DNA from: Rhodospirillaceae bacterium UBA4468 | Lineage (GTDB): Bacteria; Pseudomonadota; Alphaproteobacteria; Rhodospirillales; Casp-alpha2 | NCBI GenBank assembly: GCA_002389385.1 | Contig: DGOK01000105.1 | Location: 1 to 19,345, forward strand | Direction: 5' to 3' | DNA length: 19,345 nucleotides | Shown: positions 7,740-16,079 of the stretch, piece by piece | Layout: each line of letters opens with the position of its first letter | Position numbering within the stretch: position 1 is the first letter of the stretch | Program-made: the position numbers and the translations under genes | Notes under the pieces: generated by a model | What the model was told of the DNA's origin: nothing | The model's input: the letters and a program-made list of their open reading frames with translations, nothing else | The model's database searches: none

Positions 7740-10501
7740 TGTCGGATAAAATCACCTTCAACCTAGATGGCAAAAAAGTAATAGCTGAACTGGGCGAATC
7801 CATTTGGCAGGTAGCGAAACGACAAGGCACAACGATCCCGCATCTATGCTGGAAAGACGAACCAGGTTACCGGGCCGATGGAAATTGTCGCGCCTGTATG
7901 GTTGAAGTTGAGGGTGAGCGAGTTCTAGCGGCTTCATGTGTGCGTCAGCCAACTGCAGGCATGAATGTTATCACGCAGTCTGAGCGCGCGAAGACGTCAC
8001 GCAAAATGGTGATTGAGCTTTTACTCGCAGACCAGCCCAAGATGAAAGACGCCCACGATAGTGAGTCAGATTTCATCGGTTGGACGAAGGCGATGAACGT
8101 AAAGACGTCACGATTCCCTAAATCCAAACGACCAAAAACAGATATCTCCCACTCGGCTATGGCCGTCAATTTAGATGCATGTATTCATTGTAACTTGTGT
8201 GTACGCGCATGCCGTGAAGTGCAGGTGAATGATGTTATTGGCATGGCGTCACGGGGCGCTGATTCAAAGATCGTCTTTGATTTTGATGATCCTATGGGAC
8301 AATCCAGCTGCGTTGCATGTGGCGAATGTGTGCAGATATGCCCAACGGGCGCGCTCATGCCGAAAACGATTGTTGATGACAAGGGCCGGGGTGGTCGTGT
8401 TGCTGACCGTGAAGTGAACTCGGTCTGCCCATATTGTGGTGTTGGTTGCCAAATCACTTACAAGATACGTAATAACAAGAAAACAGGCCGTGATGAAATC
8501 GCTTGGGTCGAAGGTGCTGGCGGAAAGTCGAACGAAAATCGTTTATGCGTCAAAGGTCGATTTGGTTTTGATTATGTCACCAGTCCAGAGCGCCTTACCA
8601 AACCGTTGATCCGTATTCCCGGCAAGCCCAAGGGGCTGAACATGGATCCAAGTAAGCCTTTGGAGAACTTCCGTGAGGCAACATGGGATGAAGCGCTTAA
8701 GGTTGCGGCCAAAGGTCTGAAGACTATTCGGAAAGAAAAGGGCCCAAAGGCACTTGCTGGTTTTGGTTCTGCAAAATGTTCAAACGAAGAAGCGTATCTT
8801 TTCCAGAAACTGGTTCGTACCGGTTTTGGCTCTAACAACGTTGATCATTGTACACGGCTTTGTCATGCGTCGTCTGTTGCTGCATTGATGGAAACGATTG
8901 GTTCAGGTGCGGTTACAGCACCTTTCATGGCCGTTAAAGATTCTGATGTGATCATTGTGATTGGTGCCAATCCAACAGAGAACCATCCCGTTGCGGCCAC
9001 TTACTTCAAACAAGCTGCAAAACGTGGTGCCGAGTTGATTGTGATGGATCCTCGTGGGCAGGGACTTAAACGACATTCAACGCATATGCTTCAGTTTAAG
9101 TCAGGCTCAGACGTCGCGATGTTGAATGCCATTATGCATGTGATTGTCGAAGAGGATCTGTACGACAAGCAATACATCCAGTCACATACCGAGGGCTTCA
9201 AGAATATTAAAAAGCACCTCAAAGATTTCTCGCCTGAAAAGATGGCTGAAATTTGTGGTATTGATGCGGGCGAGCTTCGAACCGTTGCCCGCAAGTATGC
9301 AACAGCAGGTCGTTCGATCATCTTTTGGGGGATGGGCGTTTCTCAGCATACGCACGGCACTGACAACGCAAGATGCCTCATCTCGCTGGCCTTGATGACA
9401 GGCCAGACGGGGCGTCCCGGCACTGGATTGCACCCATTGCGTGGGCAGAACAATGTTCAGGGCGCGTCTGACGCGGGTCTTATCCCGATGTTGTTGCCCG
9501 ATTATATGAAGGTTGGGGATACGGACATTCGCGCCAAGTTTGAAAAGCTTTGGGGCGCTGAGCTTGATCCAAATCCGGGCTTAACGGTTGTTGAGATTAT
9601 AAACGCTATTCACAGTGACGAGATCACGGGGATGTACATTATGGGTGAAAACCCGGCGATGTCAGATCCTGATGCCAATCATGCACGTGCTGCCTTGGCC
9701 AAGCTCGATCATCTTGTCGTACAGGACATTTTCCTCACAGAAACGGCGATGTTTGCTGACGTCGTTCTGCCCGCCACAGCATGGCCGGAAAAAGATGGCA
9801 CAGTCTCCAATACCAACCGTCAGGTCCAAATGGGCCGGAAGGCGCTCGATGCACCGGGCGAGGCAAAGCCAGACTGGTGGATCACACAAGCCATTGCAAA
9901 AGGCATGGGGCTTAAGTGGACGTACCGTAAGCCTGAAGATGTGTTTACTGAAATGAAGCAGGCGATGCCGTCGTTGAATAATATTACTTGGGACCGTTTG
10001 GAAAATGAAAACTCTGTGACGTATCCTTGTCCGGCTATTGACCATCCTGGTGATGACATCGTGTTTGCGGATCGTTTCCCAACTAATGATGGTCTGGGCA
10101 AGTTCGTGCCTGCGAGTGTTCGGGCACCAAACGAAGTTCCAGATAAGAAGTTCCCGTTTATTCTGATTACAGGCCGTCAGTTAGAGCACTGGCACACCGG
10201 TGCAATGACCCGCCGATCTTATGTTTTGGATCAGGTGCAACCATCGCCAACCGTTCAGATGAACATGAAGGATATTGATAAATTCGGCATAAATCCAGGT
10301 GATATGGTGAAAGTATCGACTAGGCGTGGTGAAGTTAAAATTGCTGTGCGTGTGGATAATATGGTGTCACCAGGTACAGTGTTTATTCCGTTTGCCTATG
10401 TTGAGGCGTCGGCAAACGAATTGACCAACCCACAGCTCGATCCGATTGGTAAAATTCCTGAATTTAAATACTGTGCAGCGAAAGTTGAACCGCTTCACTG
10501 A
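7739..10501 (+). CDS. fdhA: Formate dehydrogenase alpha (catalytic) subunit, Mo/W-bisMGD, FDH1A-like
   Basis: This 920-residue subunit oxidises formate to CO2. In order: a NuoG-like [2Fe-2S] domain with Cys37, Cys50, Cys53 and Cys67; two ferredoxin-type [4Fe-4S] motifs (CIHCNLCVRAC, 148-158, and CVACGECVQIC, 191-201); a further cluster from Cys230, Cys233, Cys237 and Cys270; then the large molybdopterin domain and a C-terminal dinucleotide-binding domain ending near LDPIGKIPEFK. The metal ligand is Cys375 in DHCTRLCHASSV, not selenocysteine, followed by His376. No cysteines lie between 67 and 148, so the His-Cys3 cluster of complex I NuoG is absent, which I believe is normal for the FDH1 branch. 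The metal could be molybdenum or tungsten. No fdhD/fdsC sulfurtransferase or cofactor gene is nearby. A strong terminator follows. Confidence 0.96.
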   Translation: MSDKITFNLDGKKVIAELGESIWQVAKRQGTTIPHLCWKDEPGYRADGNCRACMVEVEGERVLAASCVRQPTAGMNVITQSERAKTSRKMVIELLLADQPKMKDAHDSESDFIGWTKAMNVKTSRFPKSKRPKTDISHSAMAVNLDACIHCNLCVRACREVQVNDVIGMASRGADSKIVFDFDDPMGQSSCVACGECVQICPTGALMPKTIVDDKGRGGRVADREVNSVCPYCGVGCQITYKIRNNKKTGRDEIAWVEGAGGKSNENRLCVKGRFGFDYVTSPERLTKPLIRIPGKPKGLNMDPSKPLENFREATWDEALKVAAKGLKTIRKEKGPKALAGFGSAKCSNEEAYLFQKLVRTGFGSNNVDHCTRLCHASSVAALMETIGSGAVTAPFMAVKDSDVIIVIGANPTENHPVAATYFKQAAKRGAELIVMDPRGQGLKRHSTHMLQFKSGSDVAMLNAIMHVIVEEDLYDKQYIQSHTEGFKNIKKHLKDFSPEKMAEICGIDAGELRTVARKYATAGRSIIFWGMGVSQHTHGTDNARCLISLALMTGQTGRPGTGLHPLRGQNNVQGASDAGLIPMLLPDYMKVGDTDIRAKFEKLWGAELDPNPGLTVVEIINAIHSDEITGMYIMGENPAMSDPDANHARAALAKLDHLVVQDIFLTETAMFADVVLPATAWPEKDGTVSNTNRQVQMGRKALDAPGEAKPDWWITQAIAKGMGLKWTYRKPEDVFTEMKQAMPSLNNITWDRLENENSVTYPCPAIDHPGDDIVFADRFPTNDGLGKFVPASVRAPNEVPDKKFPFILITGRQLEHWHTGAMTRRSYVLDQVQPSPTVQMNMKDIDKFGINPGDMVKVSTRRGEVKIAVRVDNMVSPGTVFIPFAYVEASANELTNPQLDPIGKIPEFKYCAAKVEPLH

Positions 10502-10522
10502 TTGAACATTACCCTAGATACA

Positions 10523-10562
10523 AAAAACCGCCGCTGATCAGAGATGACCGGCGGCGGTTTTT
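10523..10562. terminator. Rho-independent terminator between fdhA and glnK, probably bidirectional
   Basis: A CCGCCGC/GCGGCGG stem (10528-10534 with 10551-10557) is flanked by five A on the left and five T on the right, so it works as a hairpin plus T-run on either strand. It lies 21 bp after the fdhA stop and 15 bp past the end of glnK, and these two genes converge here. Confidence 0.9.
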
Positions 10563-10577
10563 GTTTGCATAGAAAGC

Positions 10578-10916
10578 CTATAGGGCTTCGTCGCCCGTTT
10601 CTCCCGTTCGAATACGTACCGCTTGAGAAACGTCGAGAACGAAAATCTTTCCGTCACCGATCTTCCCTGTTTCAGCGGATAATCGAATTGATTCGACAAC
10701 TCGCTCAGCTCGACCGTCATCGACAACGATTTCGATACGAACTTTGGGTACAAACTCGATATTGTATTCAGCGCCGCGATAAATTTCGGTCTGACCTTTT
10801 TGGCGACCGAAGCCTTTGACCTCAGAAACGGTCATGCCTTCGATGCCAAGTTCGGTAAGCGCGTTCCGAACGGCATCGAGCTTAAACGGCTTTATAACTG
10901 CCATAATGAGTTTCAT
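10578..10916 (-). CDS. glnK: PII nitrogen signal protein (GlnK/GlnB)
   Basis: This 112-residue trimeric signal protein senses ATP/ADP and 2-oxoglutarate and regulates the ammonium channel and other targets. The length is typical. The T-loop has the uridylylation site Tyr51 in YRGAEYNIEF, and the second PII signature TGKIGDGKIFV is present. The start begins MKLIMAVIKPFKL and has a strong Shine-Dalgarno (GGAGGAGAG). It follows amtB by 21 bp on the same strand, so it is most likely the second gene of an amtB-glnK operon. That pairing favours GlnK over GlnB, although the two cannot be told apart by sequence alone. Confidence 0.95.
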   Translation of the reverse strand: MKLIMAVIKPFKLDAVRNALTELGIEGMTVSEVKGFGRQKGQTEIYRGAEYNIEFVPKVRIEIVVDDGRAERVVESIRLSAETGKIGDGKIFVLDVSQAVRIRTGETGDEAL

Positions 10917-10937
10917 CTTTCTCTCCTCCGTTTCGGT

Positions 10938-12230
10938 TTAGAAATTGTAATCGCGTTCGCCGTGATACGAAAGGTCGAGCCCTTCTTCGGCTTCATCATC
11001 AGAAACACGCAAGCCACAGATGGCTTTGGTGATGTAAACAATGATAAGCGTCGCAATCGCAGACCAGGCAATTGTCGCAACAACACCGATGACTTGGACT
11101 GTCATCTGGTCTGTCACAGTAACGCCGTCACCGAGCCCAACGCCGCCTAAGCTTTCAAGTGCGAAGAATGCGGCTGCGATTGTGCCAATAATGCCGCCAA
11201 CACCGTGCACCGCGAAAACGTCTAGGGAGTCATCAAGGTTCATTTTGCTTTTTACGAACCCAACAGCACCGTAGCAGATGAATCCGCCAAGCAGGCCAAT
11301 GCATAATCCGCCGATAGGTCCGACAAAACCAGAAGCTGGTGTGATTGTTGCCAATCCTGCAACCATCCCAGTGACAACACCAATAAGGCTCGGCTTGCCG
11401 AACTTCATCCATTCAATGGCAATCCAGACCAACGATGCTGTCGCAGCAGAAATATGGGTTACGGTCATTGCCATGCCTGCACTGCCATCAGCAGCAAGCG
11501 CGCTGCCGGCATTGAAGCCAAACCAGCCAACCCATAACATCGCAGCACCAATCATGGTCATGCCTGGACTGTGCGGTGGATGCAGGTGTTTTGGGTATCC
11601 TTGGCGTGCACCAAGAATTTTAACAATCACAAGTGCAGACGTACCGGCTGTCGCGTGAACAACAAGTCCACCAGCAAAATCCATCACACCCATTTCAGCG
11701 AGCCAACCGCCGCCCCAAACCCAATGGCATACGGGGGCGTATACGAAGATCATCCAAAGCACACTGATCATCATCATGGATGAGAACTTAATGCGTTCCA
11801 CATACGCACCAACAATAAGTGCTGGTGTGATGATGGCGAAGGTCATCTGAAACATGAAGAAGACGCTTTCTGGAATATCACCGGACATTGAGTCGAAGCT
11901 CACACCTGAAAGCATGACTTTGCCGAGACCACCAATCCATGCATTGCCTTCATCGAAAGCGAGGCTATAGACGACACCCATCCAGAGAATGGATGCCATG
12001 CAGGCGATTGCAAAGCAGTGCATCAATACTGAAAGCACGTTTTTGGCTTGAACCAAACCACCGTAAAATAGGGCCAGACCCGGAAGTGTCATGAAAAGTA
12101 CAAGCGCAGTGGACGTTAATATCCACGCAGTATTTGCGCCATTAAGTTCTTGAGCTGATGCAGGCGATGCAATAGCGATAACGGATAGGCCCAGCAATGC
12201 TGCGCCAACCCGGTTAAAAATAACCGACAT
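10938..12230 (-). CDS. amtB: Ammonium transporter AmtB
   Basis: This inner-membrane Amt/Rh channel conducts ammonium. The 430-residue protein has an N-terminal signal peptide (hydrophobic core about 8-21, likely cut after ASA at 26) and about eleven membrane helices, as usual. The pore twin histidines are His192 (GGLVVHATAG) and His342 (FAVHGVGGIIG), with the conserved Asp184 in MDFAGG. I chose the ATG at 12230 (MSVIFNRV) because GGAGGAG lies five bases upstream; a longer frame to 12317 has no such site and would bury the signal peptide. A good sigma-54 promoter lies about 150 bp upstream, implying NtrC-type nitrogen control. It is followed by glnK, the reverse of the common glnK-amtB order. 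Confidence 0.97.
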   Translation of the reverse strand: MSVIFNRVGAALLGLSVIAIASPASAQELNGANTAWILTSTALVLFMTLPGLALFYGGLVQAKNVLSVLMHCFAIACMASILWMGVVYSLAFDEGNAWIGGLGKVMLSGVSFDSMSGDIPESVFFMFQMTFAIITPALIVGAYVERIKFSSMMMISVLWMIFVYAPVCHWVWGGGWLAEMGVMDFAGGLVVHATAGTSALVIVKILGARQGYPKHLHPPHSPGMTMIGAAMLWVGWFGFNAGSALAADGSAGMAMTVTHISAATASLVWIAIEWMKFGKPSLIGVVTGMVAGLATITPASGFVGPIGGLCIGLLGGFICYGAVGFVKSKMNLDDSLDVFAVHGVGGIIGTIAAAFFALESLGGVGLGDGVTVTDQMTVQVIGVVATIAWSAIATLIIVYITKAICGLRVSDDEAEEGLDLSYHGERDYNF

Positions 12231-12329
12231 GTGGTCTCCTCCAATATAAAAAGTTCGAAACCAATAGCTCTTCCAAGCCAACCTCTGGTCCGACCTTAGT
12301 GTATAAACCGTGATCATTTTTTATCTGAG

Positions 12330-12349
12330 TTGCCTAAATTGCAGGCAAT
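12330..12349. repeat. Inverted repeat in the amtB leader
   Basis: TTGCCT (12330-12335) and AGGCAA (12343-12348) form a 6-bp stem with a 7-base loop. A second, overlapping palindrome ATTGC-AG-GCAAT sits at 12338-12349. It would lie in the 5' untranslated region of a transcript starting near 12382. It could be a regulatory site or an RNA hairpin; no family was recognised. Confidence 0.4.
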
Positions 12350-12392
12350 TCTCACTTTTGACCTCACGGTTCTCCCATTACAGGCTCCACAC

Positions 12393-12409
12393 AGCAATTC
12401 TGGGGCCAA
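12393..12409 (-). promoter_or_regulatory. Sigma-54 (-24/-12) promoter for amtB-glnK
   Basis: On the minus strand TTGGCCCCAGAATTGCT fits the RpoN consensus YTGGCACGRNNNTTGCW with two mismatches. The invariant GG and GC are both present with exactly 10 bp between them. The predicted start site is near 12382, about 150 nt before amtB. Nitrogen-regulated amtB-glnK operons typically use this promoter type. I did not find a clear NtrC site. Confidence 0.75.
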
Positions 12410-12487
12410 CTTTTAACGTGACAGTTTACAACGCGGGCTAGGTTCGTGAATATGGCGTCTGAATTTTTAAAAATAAGGAATATTGAA

Positions 12488-14134
12488 ATGCGTACAGGTG
12501 GTCAGATGGTTGTGGAGGCGCTCGTCGCCAATGGTATTGATCGCGTGTTCTGCGTGCCTGGAGAGAGCTATCTCGCTGTTCTTGATGCGCTGTATGATGT
12601 TTCCAACAAAATCCACGTGACGGTATGTCGCCAAGAAGGCGGTGCAGCCAACATGGCTGAGGCTTATGGTAAGTTAACGGGTAAGCCAGGTGTCGTTATT
12701 GTGACCCGTGGTCCGGGCGCAACTAATGCATCAATTGGTGTGCACACTGGCTTTCAAGACTCAACGCCGATGATTGTCCTTATTGGGCAGGTAGCTGCTT
12801 ACCAAGCCGACCGTGAGGCGTTCCAGGAGATTGATTATCGCCGTATGTTCGGCCAAATGGCGAAATGGGTCGCTGAAATCAACGAAACCTCACGTGTGCC
12901 TGAATATATGAGTAGAGCGTTTCAAACGGCAGTCGCGGGTCGCCCGGGTCCTGTCGTCTTGTCACTTCCTGAAGATATGTTATCGACCAAAGCCGATGCG
13001 CCAGAAACACGCCCTGTGACGATTGCCAAGCCAGGTGTTTCAGAATCGGATGTTGAGGCATTCCGCGACAGATTAGCTAAGGGTAAGCGTCCATTGGTGC
13101 TGGTCGGTGGCGGCGGCTGGTCTCCAGCAGCGTCAGAGGCATTAACGGTATTTGCCGAAGCGAATGACTTGCCTGTCGCGTGCGCATTTCGTCGTCAGGA
13201 TAGCTTCGATAACTTGCATCCTTTATACGCGGGACACGTCGGCATCGGTGCGGATCCAAAATTGGTTGAGCGGGTGAAAACAGCAGATCCTTTGGTCGTG
13301 ATTGGCCCCCGTTTGGGCGAGATGACCACTGCAGATTACGAGCTATTGAGTTCTCCGCACCCAACCCAGTCCTTGATACACGTTCATCCTTCCGGTGAAG
13401 AATTGAACCGGGTGTTTGCGGCTGAATTGCCAATCCAGGCAGATGTCACAAAATTCCTTCAAGCCTGCGCAGAAATGCCAGTTATTGAGACGCGAGCTTG
13501 GGCAGATGATGCCAAAGCGGCGCACGCAGATTTCATGACGTTCACGACCCCACCTGAATCTGATAGTGCAGTGAGCATGGGACGTGTCATGGAAATTGTC
13601 CGTGATACTTTACCAGATGACGCCATCATCACGAACGGTGCTGGAAACTATGCAGGCTGGGTCCATCGTTATTACCGGTTCCGGAAACCTGGTACGCAGT
13701 TGGCACCAACCTCAGGTGCGATGGGATACGGATTGCCTGCAGCGGTTGCCGCAAAGTTGAAAGACTCCAACCGTGTTGTTGTGTCGTTCTCGGGTGACGG
13801 ATGTTTCCAGATGAATTGCCAGGAAATTGGCACCGCAATGCAATACGGCGCAAAGGTCCTGTTCATTGTAGTGAATAACAGCATGTACGGTACCATTCGT
13901 GTGCATCAGGAAAAGCGCTTCCCGGGACGAATTTCCGGGACAGACATTGTTAATCCAAATTTCCCTGCCATATGTGAGGCCTATGGTGGCAAAGGGTTTC
14001 TCGTCAAAACAACCGAACAATTTGAAGGTGCGCTGACTGAGGCATTGAAGGGGGATCATATGGCATTGATCGAAATTCAGATTGATCCTGATGATATTTC
14101 ACCTGGTCTGAAGCTAAGCGCAATCAACGGATGA
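12488..14134 (+). CDS. IlvB-like ThDP-dependent enzyme of unknown substrate
   Basis: This 548-residue protein has the acetolactate synthase/pyruvate oxidase-family fold. The PYR domain has FCVPGESYLAVLDAL and the cofactor-activating Glu50 in CRQEGGAANMAEAYG, then RGPGATNA and EAFQEID. The ThDP/Mg motif runs from GDG (436-438) to NN (463-464). No regulatory small subunit (ilvN) follows, and the sequence does not look like sulfoacetaldehyde acetyltransferase or oxalyl-CoA decarboxylase, so biosynthetic acetolactate synthase is doubtful. I chose the ATG at 12488 (MRTGGQ), which matches relatives and follows AAGGA; in-frame GTG 12446 and ATG 12452 would add 12-14 residues. Its stop overlaps the next gene by 4 bp. 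It diverges from amtB. General family is sure, reaction unknown. Confidence 0.85.
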   Translation: MRTGGQMVVEALVANGIDRVFCVPGESYLAVLDALYDVSNKIHVTVCRQEGGAANMAEAYGKLTGKPGVVIVTRGPGATNASIGVHTGFQDSTPMIVLIGQVAAYQADREAFQEIDYRRMFGQMAKWVAEINETSRVPEYMSRAFQTAVAGRPGPVVLSLPEDMLSTKADAPETRPVTIAKPGVSESDVEAFRDRLAKGKRPLVLVGGGGWSPAASEALTVFAEANDLPVACAFRRQDSFDNLHPLYAGHVGIGADPKLVERVKTADPLVVIGPRLGEMTTADYELLSSPHPTQSLIHVHPSGEELNRVFAAELPIQADVTKFLQACAEMPVIETRAWADDAKAAHADFMTFTTPPESDSAVSMGRVMEIVRDTLPDDAIITNGAGNYAGWVHRYYRFRKPGTQLAPTSGAMGYGLPAAVAAKLKDSNRVVVSFSGDGCFQMNCQEIGTAMQYGAKVLFIVVNNSMYGTIRVHQEKRFPGRISGTDIVNPNFPAICEAYGGKGFLVKTTEQFEGALTEALKGDHMALIEIQIDPDDISPGLKLSAING

Positions 14135-14547
14135 GCAACACACCGGAAGACGAAGTTATCCTGTTTGCGAACGAAGCTTTTTATACTGCTTTCGCTTCGG
14201 GTGACGTCGATGCGATGGATAAACTCTGGGCCCATGAACACCCCTGTGCATGCTTACATCCGGGCGCGCCACCGCTTATGGAGCGTGAAGAGATTATGAT
14301 GAGTTGGCAGCATATTCTTGCAGATGCTGGTGTAACCAGCATTGATATGCATTCTGCTAAAGTCATTGCGTCAGGTGATGTGGCCTTGGTTGTATGCATT
14401 GAAGCATTAGCCGGGGGTGCGTTGGTCGCAACGAACGGCTTTATTCTCGAAGATGGGCAATGGCGGATGATACTGCATCAGGCAGGCCCATGTCCCGATG
14501 CACTTGGGCCTGATGAAGATGAGGATGACGATCCACAGGTGCATTGA
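14131..14547 (+). CDS. SnoaL/NTF2-like small protein coupled to the ThDP enzyme
   Basis: This 138-residue protein is of the SnoaL_3/DUF4440-like nuclear transport factor 2 superfamily. The signs are an N-terminal helix with FYTAFASGDVDAMDKLWA, then the HPCACLHPGAPPL segment, REEIMMSWQHIL and a beta-rich C-terminal half (ATNGFILEDGQWRMILHQAG). The tail is very acidic (DEDEDDD). Members are cone-shaped dimers that act as small enzymes or ligand-binding partners; no catalytic set is recognisable. Its ATG overlaps the ThDP enzyme stop (ATGA), so the two are translationally coupled and probably act together. It ends 26 bp before the convergent MocR-type gene; I see no clear terminator between them. 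Confidence 0.75.
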   Translation: MSNTPEDEVILFANEAFYTAFASGDVDAMDKLWAHEHPCACLHPGAPPLMEREEIMMSWQHILADAGVTSIDMHSAKVIASGDVALVVCIEALAGGALVATNGFILEDGQWRMILHQAGPCPDALGPDEDEDDDPQVH

Positions 14548-14573
14548 TTTTTGTCGTTATAAAATGTCTCAGC

Positions 14574-16040
14574 TTATTTTGTGCCATTAATTATTCCGCT
14601 TAGTATTCGGATGCCTGGCTCAATACGCTCGCTTGGCAATGATGAGAATCCTAATCTAAAATAGTTTCTCGGTCGTCTTTTCCCAAGAAAATGAACGCGA
14701 CCTGGTTCAATCAATACACCTTCGGCTTTAGCCTGTTCTGCCAAAACTTCCGCGTCCAGATTTTCAGGACCGCGGACCCAAAAGCTCGTGCCACCAAAGC
14801 CTGGTTTCGTTGCAGATGCTGGAAGATGTTGCTGCAATGCCTGATCCATCGCCGACCAGCGAATACGAAACTCTCGGTGTAATCGATGGATTAATGCGTC
14901 ATGGTGGCCAAGGGCTAGAAACAGGGCTGTCTGACGTTGATTGACGGTGGGTGGGTGTCGCAACATCAAGCGACGTAGCGCACGCGCCTCCTCGATAAGG
15001 CGTCTCGACCCAACCATGAACCCCAACCGAAGGCCGGGAAACAGCGACTTCGACAAAGAGCCCACATAAATCACGCGACCATCTTCATCCATTGATTTTA
15101 ATGCAGGGGTTTGTCGTCCGACGTAATTCGTCTCAAACTCGTAATCATCTTCAATCAGAACGGTATCGTTGATGGCGGCACGCTCAAGTAAGGCTTGTCG
15201 TCGTTCCAGTGGCATCGTCGCTGTCGTTGGAAACTGATGACTCGGCGTTACATATAAATAGTCGCACCCATCAATTTTCTTATTTACCGGGAGCCCCTGC
15301 TCATCAACTGGGATTGTGATCACTTTATCAGTTTTTAGGCGCGCAATGTTGCGCATATCTGGATAGCCAGGGTCTTCAACGCCGACAGTGGTCTTTTCGG
15401 TAAACAGAAGACTGGCAAGAATATAGAGAGCGTTTTGTGCGCCCATCGTCACAAGAATTTCGTCCGCACGTGCGGTTATGCCACGGCGCGGTAGAATATG
15501 CGTGCGTATTTGCTCAATTAACATCGGATCATCATGAATGAGACGATCACCTGTCCAGGCATCCATCGCGCGTCGGCCTAAGGCTTGGCGGGCGCATTCA
15601 CGCCATGCAGCTAACGGAAAAAGTTGTTGGTCAACTTGCCCATAGACAAACGGGTAAGGGTAAGATGGCCAATCTATTGCTTTTTCAATGTTTTCCTGCC
15701 TGCTGGGATGGACGCGAAAGCGCGCGGCCCAGTCGGGTTCACGTTCAGAACGTTCATCATCTGAAGTCTCTGGCTGTGCCATGGAGCCGACCAAATCTTC
15801 ATTGACGTAATACCCGCTGCGTTCTTGCGCCAATAAGTAACCGTCATCGACAAGATCTTGATAGGCGAGCACGACAGTGTTCCGAGATACGCCTAGATTG
15901 ACGGCCATGCGGCGACTTGAAGGCAAAGGTTCACCACCGCCGAGTTGCCCGCCCAATATTGCGCTGACAAGGGTTTCGCGTATCTGAGCTTGTAACGAGA
16001 TATTCTCGTTGCGTTTTAAATGGAAAATGGCGTCTCGCAA
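14574..16040 (-). CDS. MocR-type regulator (GntR winged helix fused to fold-type I aminotransferase)
   Basis: The N-terminal GntR winged helix (about 14-80) carries LPSSRRMAVNLGVSRNTVVLAYQDL. It is joined to an aminotransferase-like effector domain with DPGYPD, TPSHQFPTTATMP, EDDYEFE and the PLP-binding lysine in VGSLSKSLFPGLRLGF (Lys331 from this start). Such proteins bind PLP adducts and activate transport or catabolism of amino compounds. The start is uncertain: there is no ATG. TTG at 16040 gives a usual N-terminal length and has GGTGGGG upstream; TTG at 16070 adds 10 residues but has no ribosome-binding site. A 9-base T run on the coding strand abuts the chosen start. It diverges from the class III aminotransferase, whose gene it probably controls. 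It is TauR/GabR/PdxR-like, exact subgroup not settled. Confidence 0.88.
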   Translation of the reverse strand: MRDAIFHLKRNENISLQAQIRETLVSAILGGQLGGGEPLPSSRRMAVNLGVSRNTVVLAYQDLVDDGYLLAQERSGYYVNEDLVGSMAQPETSDDERSEREPDWAARFRVHPSRQENIEKAIDWPSYPYPFVYGQVDQQLFPLAAWRECARQALGRRAMDAWTGDRLIHDDPMLIEQIRTHILPRRGITARADEILVTMGAQNALYILASLLFTEKTTVGVEDPGYPDMRNIARLKTDKVITIPVDEQGLPVNKKIDGCDYLYVTPSHQFPTTATMPLERRQALLERAAINDTVLIEDDYEFETNYVGRQTPALKSMDEDGRVIYVGSLSKSLFPGLRLGFMVGSRRLIEEARALRRLMLRHPPTVNQRQTALFLALGHHDALIHRLHREFRIRWSAMDQALQQHLPASATKPGFGGTSFWVRGPENLDAEVLAEQAKAEGVLIEPGRVHFLGKRRPRNYFRLGFSSLPSERIEPGIRILSGIINGTK

Positions 16041-16079
16041 AAAAAAAGTATCCCCACCAAATTTGCACAAAACACGTGT

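Noticed and set aside
8860..8870. Possible selenocysteine at the formate dehydrogenase active site
   Set aside because: The codon in DHCTRLCHASS is TGT (Cys375); no in-frame TGA occurs, so the enzyme is the cysteine type.
10544..10819. Plus-strand open frame across the terminator and glnK
   Set aside because: It begins within the terminator hairpin and runs antisense to glnK, a certain gene.
12488..14134. Biosynthetic acetolactate synthase large subunit (ilvB/ilvI)
   Set aside because: There is no ilvN or ilvC neighbour and the next gene is a SnoaL-like protein; only the general family is supported.
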